Shown here piece by piece: positions 10,350 to 20,678 of a stretch of DNA of 64,000 nucleotides (its first letter is position 1; every line of letters begins with the position of its first letter). Source of the DNA: Straminergon stramineum (taxonomy: Eukaryota; Streptophyta; Bryopsida; Hypnales; Calliergonaceae); assembly GCA_963920665.1 (NCBI GenBank), contig OY987265.1, positions 20,093,001 through 20,157,000 on the forward strand, written 5' to 3'. The translations under genes were made by a program, and so were the position numbers. Below the pieces are notes generated by a model that made no database searches, was not told where the DNA came from, and was given only the letters and a program-made list of their open reading frames with translations.

Positions 10350-11643
10350 TGTCGCGCCTTTTAGTGACACTTACCACTTTAAGTTCACTTTCCAAGCACT
10401 TCACTTTAGTGCCACCAAGGTTCATGCTCTCCTAACACTGCACATGCCACGCACCCACAATGTTAGGTTCCAACTCAAGTCACGGGGTTCCCCATTCCTC
10501 CGTGACTCCCAATCCTTTTCTTCCAACACTTAACTCCCACAAGACACCGAGCATGTCATTTGATGACATGGGGCGGAACTTCCATTGATGTCCAAGTACT
10601 CGGTGAAGCACTACTCCCACCGGTGCTAACCGCCTTTGAATGGGACCCAACTCTCCACTAGGCCCAACCCAACTTATTTTGGGACTCACTAATCGGGACT
10701 CACTAAACGGGACTCACACCATGGCCTAGTGTGGAGTGGGACACCACCCAACCGGTATCAAGGAGTGCACAAGCACTCCATGGTAACACACAAGTGGTGG
10801 TGAGGCTCCAACTCTAACCTCACCACCCGGGGCCACTTAGGCTCACCATGGCACCATCCGGGAGTGAGGAGGGAGACCACCCCTCCTCATAGTACTCTCT
10901 GCAGGATTCGGCAGCCCTCCCCATACTAGAGGTCACCGGGAACCCCCAAGATGCACCCCATCTTGGAAGACCACTCATTTCCAAGTGGTATTCCCAAACC
11001 GGACCCCCAAAAGACTTCCGATCTTCCCATCGGGATAATTTTTAGCTCTGAGCTCCAAATCCCAAGTGCGAGCCCATTTTCGTGATTTACATTTTCTGTA
11101 GATCATCATGCACTATTCACTTTGCCCAATACGACAAGTATTGAGGAAGTTATGGCCCTCCAAAGGTACGAATCCCCCGGGAGGTGTAGTTCTCTAGGAC
11201 TCCACCCTCTTTGGATGCCCATAACTTTTAGCTCACAACTCATCTCTTCATGAACCTTATCATTCTAGAAATCTTGTCTCCTTAGCTTTCCAATGATATG
11301 CGGCATGCCCTATTTGGCTCAAAGGAACCCTCCCAAACCTTGTTTCCCACGTCCCTATGCCTCGGGACGCGGTCAGGACGCTGCCAACTTTGAGGAGCCA
11401 TATCTTTTGACTACCAACTCGGATTCTCGCGTGCTTTGGACCCATGGACGCGTCTTCTCACAAGCTTTCTAAGCATGTGCGACACGCCCCCAAATTTGAC
11501 CGGATCAGAGCGCTACATCGCTCTGATCACTCGGGACCCCTAGTCCCCCTCACCTCATCTCTTGCAAGGCTTGGGGAGTCACCCCCAACGTCCCCCTTGC
11601 TCACGAAGGTGGCCAAGCACGCCTCTTGATGAGGGTCGTGACA
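10350..11643. mobile_element. Solo LTR, Gypsy-type ends
   Basis: A GC-richer block of 1294 bp begins TGTCGCGCC and ends GGGTCGTGACA, the imperfect inverted ends TGTC(G/A)CG(C/A)CC typical of many plant Gypsy (Ty3) LTRs. It is flanked by a perfect 5-bp target duplication, GGATA, at 10345-10349 and 11644-11648. No second LTR, primer binding site or pol coding lies within or beside it, so it is a solo LTR left by recombination between the two LTRs of one insertion. The intact duplication shows that both flanks come from the same event. The superfamily is inferred from the ends only. Confidence 0.8.
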
Positions 11644-12014
11644 GGATACTTAATAGTTTTGTATCTAAATAGCAATTTGGGCACTTTTGTACCAAATATT
11701 TCATTTCTTATGGAAATAAGGTTTGATATAAGCTTAAATTGGAATATTTTGGAGAAAGAATGAATATTTTTCAATTTTTTTTTTCAATTTAAAATTTGGG
11801 GCATCTATTTTTGGAAATATTTTCACTTGAAGTTGATATTAGTTGCTATACTTGAAAACCCTAAAATTGAAAGAGTTTCATATTTTTGATGATAAAAAAT
11901 CTCTACCAAATTAATTTGAGAGGAGAATAAAATTTTGATATAAGTTTCAACTACATTCATTTAGATCAACAATCCCTATGTTGTATTTGAACAAAATTTT
12001 ATCATAGAAGATGT

Positions 12015-12859
12015 GGGTGATTGCAAGAAACACTTGTACTATTTGTTGCATTTTTTATTTTCAACCTTTTCGTATTTTTTGTACTACAAGTCACCTTTGT
12101 TAATATTAGAGGCATAGAACATGAAATGTGGATGGTTTGATTAGATTTCAAATCTACTATTCCAACAATACGTGATGCTCATCATTGGAGGGCAAAGGTG
12201 AATGGCAATGCTTAATTTTCCATAAAAACAATTTTCATTGGTAAATTAGAAGCATTATAGGCCCCAACCAATACTATTGAATCTTTTTGTTTAACCTAAA
12301 ATACTATTTTGAGCCTCAAGCAAGAAAATCAGACTTCTACATTTCTATTTTTTTTTTTAAATTAGAAAATGCACTTGAAAAAATTATTTAAAAAGTGACC
12401 ATTGTTGCTAACTAAGAGAAAAGATGGAAGATCAAAGCTAGAACTAAAATACCATTTTTCATTCAACATAAATTCAACATAAATATGGCACACTTTAGGC
12501 CAATGCAAAACACACTTGGAACATGTTTTTGGAAATCGCTCTCTTGAGAAGGTGTATTTCTATTAGAAGAGCTAGACTACCAAATAACCAAATTTGACAA
12601 CGTAACTCTTCAAAAGAGGTACTCAATAGCACTAAAAAAACACCCAAATCATAAATGTGACATATATTTGAAATTTCATCTTACCCATTGAATTAATTTA
12701 GGAAAAATTAAAAGAATTATAGTACATTTTCTATTGCTGTAGGAAGCTTCTTTTTGAATTTCATGTTCATTCAATCATTTTTGCAATATTTATGGTGAAA
12801 AACAACTTCCACATTGAACATGTGATGGAAAATAGGACAAGTATTTCTTGCAATTACCC
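12015..12859. mobile_element. GGGTGATTGCAAG-ended element with 4-bp duplication
   Basis: The left end is GGGTGATTGCAAGAAACACT; the right end, read inward, is GGGTAATTGCAAGAAATACT, and both continue TGT(A/C)CTATTT. ATGT sits directly outside both ends (12011-12014 and 12860-12863), consistent with a 4-bp target duplication. The 845-bp interior is AT-rich and non-coding. The same ends and a 4-bp duplication recur at 24673-25407. The superfamily is not known. Confidence 0.6.
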
Positions 12860-13560
12860 ATGTGACAAAAAAATAATACAATTTATTCTTGCAATCTTCT
12901 AGCATACCAACCCATATAAGATATAAAGCTTGGAAGGTAGAGACCAAAGTCATTCCTATTTTCACCTTGTTTTATTGCTCTAACCTCATAAAAAATAGTA
13001 AATTTCAGAATCCAATATATGGATCATACTAAATTAAACAATCTTAGAGTAATTGCACTTATGCAAACTCAAATTTGCAAAGCAATGAAGCATTGGATGT
13101 GAACACACTAAAAGTGAAAGGGATATTTCAAATCAAGGTTGCTAGCGTGCGAGCACATAAGCGTGTGAGCTAGAATTTGTTTTCCTGCAAAATAATAGAG
13201 AGGGTCCTATGACTGCGGATGTAGATAATCCTCTTGTTCTCTAAAAAGAGGTTCCTTTCTATGAAATACAAGGGATTTTCTACTTGAACTTCATTTTTTA
13301 GGGAAGCATCTTGCTATGGTCAATTGGGGTAGAATTCTTACCAAAGACAATGCAAAGTAAAATAACAAATTTCCAAGATGTAGCCATAAATCACACAAAT
13401 CCAATCATAATAAAAGTCAACACACAATAGCATGACTCATGAGATATGTCAATTTCTTGAGTCTAAGTCTCTATGGACTCATTCACGGAATCGGAAGTCT
13501 TGGACGAGTCTGAAGACTCTCTACCCTCAGATGCAAAAGCATCAATGAACTACAAGACAT

Positions 13561-14146
13561 TTAGAGCATAAGTGTCTTTATGGCGTTTTGGTTTAGAGCA
13601 ACCAAAATCCACAAAGGCTATCGCCATTTGCTCATCATAAATTGGAAGGTCAAAAGGCTTCTTTGGATTTACAAAGAAACTTTGATTCTTCATCATTGCA
13701 CCCGTTCTCATCAATCCTCGATGATTGCAAACACATTTGATACCATATTAGAGATTTCAAATATGGAAGTCACCATACAAAGACATAATTTAAAAAGTGC
13801 CAACTTACTTATTGAATTTTCCCTTCTGAGTGAATTTCCAAGGCACTACGGGCATGTCATCTGGATCTTGTGAAACCAAAACTGTAGCCACTGGTTGTGT
13901 TGCCACCCAAGTTGGAGTAGACTTCTTCAACGGTTTGAGGATGGCTTCAAAGATGTCCTTGTTCTCCTCCAAAGCCACAATGTAGTGTCCCGTTCCACGA
14001 CAAGCGGTAATCGATGTGCTTGAAGGCAAAAGAAAAAATATATTAGTTCAATGGCCTCTTCCATAAATTACATTTGGAATACAACAAATGGAAATTCATT
14101 CTTGACCTGTGCATGTGGTGCAATCAAGAACCAAATCTCCTTCCAT
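13561..14146 (-). pseudogene. Fragment resembling an N4/N6 DNA methyltransferase
   Basis: Three minus-strand pieces read like decayed or unspliced exons. The first (14146-14107) encodes MEGDLVLDCTTCTG. The second (14018-13809) encodes TSITACRGTGHYIVALEENK and continues to FTQKGKFN, followed by a perfect GTAAGT donor. The third begins after an AG near 13716. The pattern GD-x-VLD....G-TS-I-A-C..G-HY-I-V-A-L-E matches motif I of DNA methylases of the N4-cytosine/N6-adenine class (GDxVLDxFxGSGTTxxAAxxxGRxxxGxE), split after the glycine. A second open frame around 13704-13562 encodes FFVNPKKPFDLPIYDEQMA. The catalytic (D/S)PP(Y/W) motif was not found, and the exon A/exon B splice does not keep frame cleanly, so a pseudogene is the safer call. 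Confidence 0.38.
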
Positions 14147-14399
14147 GCTTAATGATGATTACCTCCAAATTCTATAAGTGTAGACAAATTCTATACTTGC
14201 TTTCATATTGAAGACCTTTAGATTCTAGATTGGAGCCCAAATTCCATAGTCAAGCTATCAAGTGACATATAATTTGTGCTTGAATTGGAGTCTTGGAACA
14301 TTTTGGATTTTTTCCAACACTCATAGGACAAATCTAATACAAAAAAAGGAAAAATGTTCTTTTTTGTCCAAATTCCACTCCTAGTGTATCCTATTCTAA

Positions 14400-14566
14400 C
14401 ATCAATTGACATTGACTATGAACTATTATCATTTGATATTGACTAATTTATCATCATTGGACATTGACTATATATGCATCGTCATCAACTTACAATTTGA
14501 CATTGACTATCCTATTATTAGTAGACATTGACTATGAACTATCATCAATTGACATTGAATTTTCTA
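14400..14566. repeat. Dispersed tandem array of GACATTGACTAT
   Basis: The phrase (GA)CATTGACTAT, often with GAACTATCATCAATT after it, occurs about five times with irregular spacing. One more copy lies just beyond at about 14703. It is non-coding. Confidence 0.6.
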
Positions 14567-14573
14567 CCCCTAA

Positions 14574-14690
14574 TACAAATGCTCGTTGAAAAACACATGG
14601 TCTAAAATGATTGTGTTAAATTTGTGCTAAAACTAACACAATTTAATAGATACCATTTTAGACCATGGTTTTTTTTAAAGTTCATTTGTA
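14574..14690. repeat. Foldback (MITE-like) palindrome, 117 bp
   Basis: The arms TACAAATG...AAAACACATGGTCTAAAATG and the reverse complement of CATTTTAGACCATGG...CATTTGTA pair over most of their length. Target duplication is not evident. It splits the GACATTGACTAT array from its last copy and so is probably an insertion into it. Confidence 0.55.
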
Positions 14691-14699
14691 CCAATAACC

Positions 14700-15627
14700 A
14701 ATGGACATTGACTATCATTTTCTTCAAAAATTCCATATATTGATATTCTAGATTTCTCATGTATTTACCCAATTTTTTTAGGTATGATCTTGTTGACTTG
14801 AAGAAGAGGAAGGAAAGTCAAAAACAATGCCCTATAGTACACATTGTAGATTGTTGTGTAGTAGTTTTGCATCTAAACTAGTTTGGGTCCAAGTTTGAAC
14901 ATCCATATTTCAATCATTCTTCACACACACACCATATACATTTAAATAATACAAATTGTATGCATGGTGCATACAATTTCATGCAATCAATCACACATAT
15001 ATGAATAAGCTAGTGCATTACCTGGACTATAAGGTATACATATGCATGTTATTTGTAATGACAATAGAAGGGAAAAAAACTCAAGGTAGTGATCATTGAT
15101 GCCAATGAGAATAGGCTCAAGTAGGGCAAATGTTTGGCCTAGGTGTAGGGAACTTATAGTCAATAAGTAATTTTTTTGGCAATAATTAATTCACGTTTAT
15201 GCCCAAGAATGATACCAATCCCAAATTGCTCCCAACCATTGGCAATGTAGTGATTGTCGTCAATGCCATAGGGGCACAAGTGTCATCTACACAAGTATAG
15301 TCCTTGGTAGTGAGGAGTAGTGTCACTACAATGTCAATGACATATATAGGGACTGCTCAAGTGTACATTGCATAATACTACTACCAACTATTGGAAGTGC
15401 CATAATTGTTCCTCTAGTATCACCTATTTGTTTTTGACAACGTTTGATGTAGTTTCATATCATGTCTAGTATTACATTTGTGTTATCCAATTGAATCTAC
15501 ACCATGTCAATATGTTTGATGTTAGTCAAGGACATCAATCCATAGGCATGAAATAAATGCATTACACAAAGTAAAATGTCTATTCTTTTGAGCAACAAAG
15601 ATTTGGAGTTATATTACTTTTCTTGCG
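14700..15627. other. Intergenic AT-rich DNA
   Basis: No coding frame, RNA gene or bounded repeat could be supported in this stretch. It ends at the 8-bp target duplication of the hAT-like element. Confidence 0.5.
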
Positions 15628-15837
15628 GTTGGGGTCAGGGTTGTTCTGTCGAACGTGTTTTGGGGTTTGGGTGTTGAGTTGTTCGTCTGATGTTGCATGT
15701 CGTATAAGACGAGTGTCGCATATACGAGACAAATTTGACGAGCGCAAAATTAGGGTTTAGGGTTTTCGGGCAGGGCAGCCAAAATTTTTATTTTACGTGG
15801 CGGGTTGTCAACAGTGACGTGGAAAGCTTTGACCATG

Positions 15838-16345
15838 TCACCATAGGCGACTACGGGTGGGGCGACCGTGGGTCCTAGAATGAGGGCGACTGCGGGTTCA
15901 ATCTGGAGCGACTATGGGTCCAATCTAGGGCGACTACAAGTCGAGGGGGGGGGGCGAGTGCGAGTGGGGCGCGTGCGAGTAAGATGGGGCGACCTCGGGT
16001 CCTAGAATGAGGGTGACTACGGGTTCAATCCGGGGCGACTGCAGGTCCAATCCAGGGCGACTACAGGTCGAGGGGGGGGGGGGGGGCGAGTGCGGGTCCA
16101 GGGGGGGCGAGTGTGGGTCTAGGGGGGGCGAGTGCGGGTAGAAGGGGGCGACTACGGGTCTAGGGGGGTGAGTGCAGGTTTAGGGGGGGCAAATGCGGGT
16201 AGAAGGGGGCTTAGGGGGGTGACCACAGGTCATTTCTTGGGTGACCGCGGCTGATGGGGCGACTGCAGGTCTCAGACTCAAGAAGTCTTCTAGTTCATGA
16301 CGATGGAGGCGGCTGCGTATGGGGCGACCGTGGGTCAAGGGCGCT
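15838..16345. repeat. GCGAC/GCGAG..GGGT minisatellite, left array
   Basis: Degenerate modules of about 15-20 bp of the form GGGCGA(C/G)T(G/A)CGGGTC(T/C) repeat across this block, broken by G-runs of 10 (15945-15954) and 15 bases (16072-16086). They share the GCGAC...GGGT core with the two other arrays in the same element, so all three probably derive from one short motif. Confidence 0.75.
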
Positions 16346-16515
16346 AGAAAACATGAGTTTGAGTTTCCCCCCTTACAAAGTGGAGGGAAGGCGTTCAAAC
16401 TTTTCAAGTACCACTCCCCCCTTTTCCGAGGAATAACTCCAGAAAATCCTAAAACTAAGGCATTCAATACTAAGTGATCAAAAGTTAATTAAGTAATAAA
16501 GAAAGCAAATTGGTT

Positions 16516-17400
16516 TAGGAAGTGGAGATTTGGAAAAGCCCTTTTTCCTAACATTTCATTTCTCCTTCATCCATCCTTGTGGTCATGTCAAATTCAACGT
16601 AACCATTTCCTATTTTAATTTTTGGAGGGAGTACATTGAGAGGAGACCTTCCCTTTTGGGGGAAATCATGTACAAAAAAAATACTAACATCGTGGGATGC
16701 ACAAAGAAGAAATCTTCTTATCTACATAAGACGTGGTTTAAGAAATGGAGACTTGGGGAAGCTCTTCTAATTGACATTTTATTTTTCCTTCATGGTCATG
16801 TCAAATTCAACGTGACCATTTCCTATTTTAATTTTTGGAGGGAGTACATTGAGAGGAGACCTTCCCTTTTGGGGGAAACCATGTACAAAAAAAATACTAA
16901 CACTGTGGGATGCATGAAGAAGAAATCTTTTTATCTACATAAGAAGTGGTTTTAAGAAATGGAGACTTGGGGAAGCTTTTCTAATTGACATTTTTTTTTC
17001 CTCATGCTCATGTAAAATTCAACATGACCATTTCCTATTTTAATTTTTGGAGGGAGTACATTGAGAGGGGACCTTCCCTTTTGGGGGAAACCATGTACAA
17101 AAAAAATACTAACACTATGGGATGCATGAAGAAGAAATCTTTTTATCTACATAAGAAGTGGTTTTAAGAAATGGAGACTTGGGGAAGCTTTTCTAATTGA
17201 CATTTTTTTTCCTCATGCTCATGTAAAATTCAACATGACCATTTCCTATTTTAATTTTTGGAGGGAGTATATTGAGAGGAGACCTTCCCTTCTGGGGGAA
17301 ACCATGTACAAAAAAAATACTAACACTGTGGGATGCATGAAGAAGAAATCTTTTTATCTACATAAGAAGTGGTTTACGAAATGGAGACTTGGGGAAGCCC
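16516..17400. repeat. Tandem array, four units of 226, 215, 210 and 210 bp
   Basis: The phrase AAATGGAGACTTGGGGAAG (AAGTGGAGATTTGGAAAAG in the first copy) marks unit starts near 16516, 16742, 16957, 17167 and 17377. Inside each unit TTTTGGAGGGAGTA, GGAGACCTTCCCTT and CATAAGAAGTGGTTT recur with few changes. Part of each unit is open in one frame (MTISYFNFWREYIER and so on), but unit lengths are not all multiples of three and the frame breaks between units, so coding is unlikely. Confidence 0.85.
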
Positions 17401-17710
17401 TTCTCCTCATAATTTCATTTTCCATCCTCCAACATAGGAATTTCAATATAGTCCTCCTCTTGATACATCAAGGGGATTTAAAACACATTTGAAGGGGTGA
17501 ATGAATATTCAATTTATTGAAGATTAAAAAGTTAGGAAATGACACTTTGAATGGTTTTTATCTTACAAGTACAAGGTTTAGGAGTTCAAACATTTTTACG
17601 ACATATAATGAAAAGCAACTCACATGTGTGTGTCATTTTATCCATCCTAAAAAATAGAAGTACATTACTTTTGGACTCACATACATGGAGAAGGTCCATG
17701 GTTTTTCTAT

Positions 17711-17744
17711 AGGGTTTAGGGTATAGGGTTAGGGTTTAGGGTTT
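17711..17744. repeat. Short interstitial telomere-like repeat
   Basis: Five consecutive units of TTTAGGG or close variants (AGGGTTTAGGGTATAGGGTT and onward). A shorter piece, ATTAGGGTTTAGGG, lies near 15750 in the same hAT-like element. TTTAGGG is the typical plant telomere unit. Confidence 0.7.
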
Positions 17745-17944
17745 GGAAAACCCTCTTCAATTTCTCTAATTAGTCATACTAAAATTTCTGTATTTATAGA
17801 CTAATTCTGTAGTATTAACTAACTATGAGCATTGAAGGACATGTCAATTATAGTGTATGGAAGATGCAATTAAGCTTGACTTCATTAGAGTTGGAGATGG
17901 CTCACATCTTGTGGTATGTTGGTTCCTGCACAAACGTGACTTTA

Positions 17945-19810
17945 AGATAGAGGTGAATATAGGCCTTGGGCGAGTTCAGGTCTTGGGCGACCGCGGGTGG
18001 AGGCGAATTCAAATCTTGTTGTTGTTGAGCCCAATTTGGTGGAATGGGGGGCGACCTCGGGTCTTGGGCGACCGCGGGTGAAGGCGAGTTCGAGTCTTGT
18101 TGTTGTTGAGCCCAATTTGGTGAATTGGAGGGTGACTTCGGGTGGGGGGCGACCTCGGGTCTTGGGCGACCGCGGGTGAGGGCAAGTTCAAGTCTTCTGG
18201 TTGTTGAGCCCAATTTGGTGAATTGGGGGGCGACTTCGGGTGGGGGGCGACCGCGGGTGAGGGCGAGTTCGAGTCTTGTTGTTGTTGAGCCCAATTTGGT
18301 GGAATGGGGGGCGACTTTGGGTGGGGAACGACCTCGGGTCTTGGGCAACCGCGGGTGAGGGCGAGTTCGAGTCTTGTTGTTGTTGAGCCCAATTTGGTGA
18401 ATTGGGGGGCGACTTCGGGTCTTGGGCGACCGCAAGTGAGGGCGAGTTCGAGTCTTGTTGTTGTTGAGCCCAATTTGGTGGATTGGGGGGCGACTTCGGG
18501 TGGGGGTGACTTCGGGTGGGGGGCGACCGCGGGTGAGGGCGAGTTCGAGTCTTGTTGTTGTTGAGTCCAATTTGGTGGAATGGGGGGCGACCTCGGGTCT
18601 TGGGCGACCGCGGGTGAGGGCGAGTTCGAGTTTTGTTGTTGTTGAGCCCAATTTGGTGAATTGGGGGGCGACTTCGAGTCTTGGGCGACCGCGGGTGAGG
18701 GCGAATTCGAGTCTTGTTGTTGTTGAGCCCAATTTGGTGGAATGGGGGGCGACTTTGGGTGGGGGGCGACCGCGGGTGGAGGCGAATTCAAGTCTTGTTG
18801 TTGTTGAGCCCAATTTGGTGGAATGGGGGGTGACTTCGGGTGGGGGTGACTTCGGGTGGGGGGCGACCGCGAGTGAGGGCGAGTTCGAGTCTTGTTGTTG
18901 TTGAGCCCAATTTGGTGGAATGGGGGGCGACTTCGGGTCTTGGGCGACCGCGGGTGAGGGCGAATTCGAGTCTTGTTGTTGTTGAGCCCAATTTGGTGGA
19001 ATGGGGGGCAACTTCGGGTGGGGGGTGACCGCGGGTGGAGGCGAATTCAAGTCTTGTTGTTGTTGAGCCCAATTTGATGGAATGGGAGGCGACTTTGGGT
19101 GGGGAACGACCTCGGGTCTTGGGCGACCGCGGGTGAAGGTGAGTTCGAGTCTTGTTGTTGAGCCCAATTTAGTGGATTGGGGGGTGACTTCGGGTGGGGG
19201 GCGACCTCGGGTCTTGGGCGACCGCGGGTGGGGGGCGACCGCGGGTGAGGGCGAGTTCGAGTCTTGTTGTTGTTGAGCCCAATTTGGTGGATTGGGGGGC
19301 GACTTCAGGTGGGGGTGACTTCGGGTGGGGGGCGACCTCGGGTCTTGGGCGACCGCGGGTGAGGGCGAGTTCAAGTCTTCTGGTTGTTGAGCCCAATTTG
19401 GTGAATTGGGGGGCGACTTCGGGTGGGGGGCGACCGCGGGTGAGGGCGAGTTCGAGTCTTGTTGTTGTTGAGCCCAATTTGGTGGATTGGGGAGTGACTT
19501 CAGGTGGGGGTGACTTCGGGTGGGGGGCGACCTCGGGTCTTGGGCAACCGCGGGTGAAGGTGAGTTCGAGTCTTGTTGTTGTTGAGCCCAATTTGGTGAA
19601 TTGGGGGGCGACTTCGAGTGGGGGGCGACCTCGGGTCTTGGACGACCGCGGGTGAGGGCGAGTTCGAGTCTTGTTGTTGTTGAGCCCAATTTGGTGGAAT
19701 GGGGGGCAACTTTGGGTGGGGGGCGACCTCGGGTCTTGGACGAGTTCAGATCTTGGGCGACCACGGGTGAGGGCGAGTTCAAGTCTTATTGTTCTTGAGC
19801 CCAATTTGGT
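17945..19810. repeat. Composite minisatellite, about 20 units of 81, 97-98 or 114 bp
   Basis: Each unit has an invariant block (GCGAGTTCGAGTCTTGTTG, TTGAGCCCAATTTGGTG) joined to two, three or four 16-17 bp modules of the types GGGCGACCTCGGGTCTT, GGGCGACCGCGGGTGAG and GGCGACTTCGGGTGGGG. Spacings between successive GAGCCCAATTTGG phrases therefore step 81, about 97 and about 114. The array creates long overlapping open frames on both strands (up to 626 codons on the minus strand, Ser/Pro/Gln-rich), which are a by-product of stop-free repeats. Confidence 0.9.
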
Positions 19811-19814
19811 TGAA

Positions 19815-20370
19815 CCCGCGGTCTGCAAGGGGCGCACGCAGATCTCGGGGAGTGACCACGGGTCTGGTAGGGCGATTGCGGGTCTATGGGCGATTACTTG
19901 TCTTGGACAAGGCGACTGCGGGTCTAGGGGCGACTACGGGTCCACGGGCGATTACTTGTCTTAGACAAGGCGACTGCGGGTCTAGGGGTGACTGCGGGTC
20001 CTGGACAGGGCAACTGCGGGTGCTGGGGCGACTGCAGGTCTTAGACAAGGCGACTGCAGGTCCTGGATAGGGCGACTGTAGGTCCTGGACAGGGCAACTG
20101 CGGGTCCTGGGGCGACTGCAAGTCCTGGACAGGGCGACTGCGGGTCCTGGGGCAACTGTAGGTCCTGGACAGGGCGACTGCGGGTCCAAGGGCGCTTGCG
20201 GGTCCTCTGGAGGGCGACTGCAGGTCTTAGAGAGGGCGACTGCGGGTCCTCTAGAGGGCGACTGCAGGTCTTTTGAGGCGCGTGCGGGTCCCCTGGGAGG
20301 CGGCTGCGGGTCTTTTGGGGCGTCTGCGGGTATTTGTGAGGCATTACTCTCTTTAGGCTCCGACTTCATG
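19815..20370. repeat. GCGACTGCGGGTCCT minisatellite, right array
   Basis: Modules of the form GGGCGACTGC(G/A)GGTC(C/T)T, often extended by GGACAGGG or TAGACAAGG, repeat some 25 times. The phase and spacing vary. Like the left array, it shares the GCGAC..CGGGT core with the central composite minisatellite. Confidence 0.8.
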
Positions 20371-20678
20371 TCTTTGCCTCACAAGTCGCCAAGTACTTCC
20401 CACCCGCGGTCGCCTAGCAGCGTGAACCTGAAGTCGCCCTATCTATAATTGCCTACAACTGTGGTCGCCCACACCCGCATGCGCCCCTTTAGGATGCCAC
20501 GTAGAAGACACGTGTTTGCCACATGGCATCCAGGTGGCCTCACGGGCAGGGTGAATTTAAAAAAAAAAGTCAAAGCTAAGTTTGACTCTATTAGACGGAC
20601 AAGAGGGTCTACTTGACGTGTTGGACGTCGTGTTCGTCATGTTGTCGAACTGTCCGCCGGAACAACCATGGTTGGGGT

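Larger units (their letters stand above)
15636..20670. mobile_element. Non-autonomous hAT-like element packed with minisatellites
   Basis: The left end is CAGGGTTGTTCTGTCGAACG. The right end read inward is CATGGTTGTTCCGGCGGACA; 15 of 20 positions match, including 10 of the first 11. Perfect 8-bp duplications, GTTGGGGT, lie outside both ends (15628-15635 and 20671-20678). The 8-bp duplication and a CA(G)NG-type start fit the hAT superfamily. Subterminal DNA on both sides is rich in GACG/CGTC and ACGTGG-type words. The 5035-bp interior has no transposase and consists largely of tandem arrays described separately. Movement would need a transposase in trans; the hAT element at 46948-50198 has different ends and is not an obvious partner. 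Confidence 0.75.

Noticed and set aside
13730..13760. TGGTATCAAA on the minus strand as a Copia primer binding site
   Set aside because: It matches only part of the initiator-tRNA complement and lacks a neighbouring LTR or gag.
16620..17270. GGAGGGAGTA words resembling Stowaway MITE ends
   Set aside because: They occur once per tandem unit without partner ends or TA duplications, so they are part of the array.
16530..17492. Open frames repeating YFNFWREYIERRPSLLGE
   Set aside because: They are produced by the 210-226 bp tandem array; the frame is broken between most units and no start context or family match supports a protein.
17902..19782. A 626-codon open frame on the minus strand, Ser/Pro/Gln-rich
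   Set aside because: It lies wholly within a minisatellite in which most frames on both strands are open, and repeat lengths that are not multiples of three shift the frame. Openness comes from a stop-free repeat unit, not from selection.
19800..20370. Possible CRISPR-like array of regular short repeats
   Set aside because: The modules are contiguous and variable without unique spacers, and the genome is eukaryotic; it is a minisatellite.
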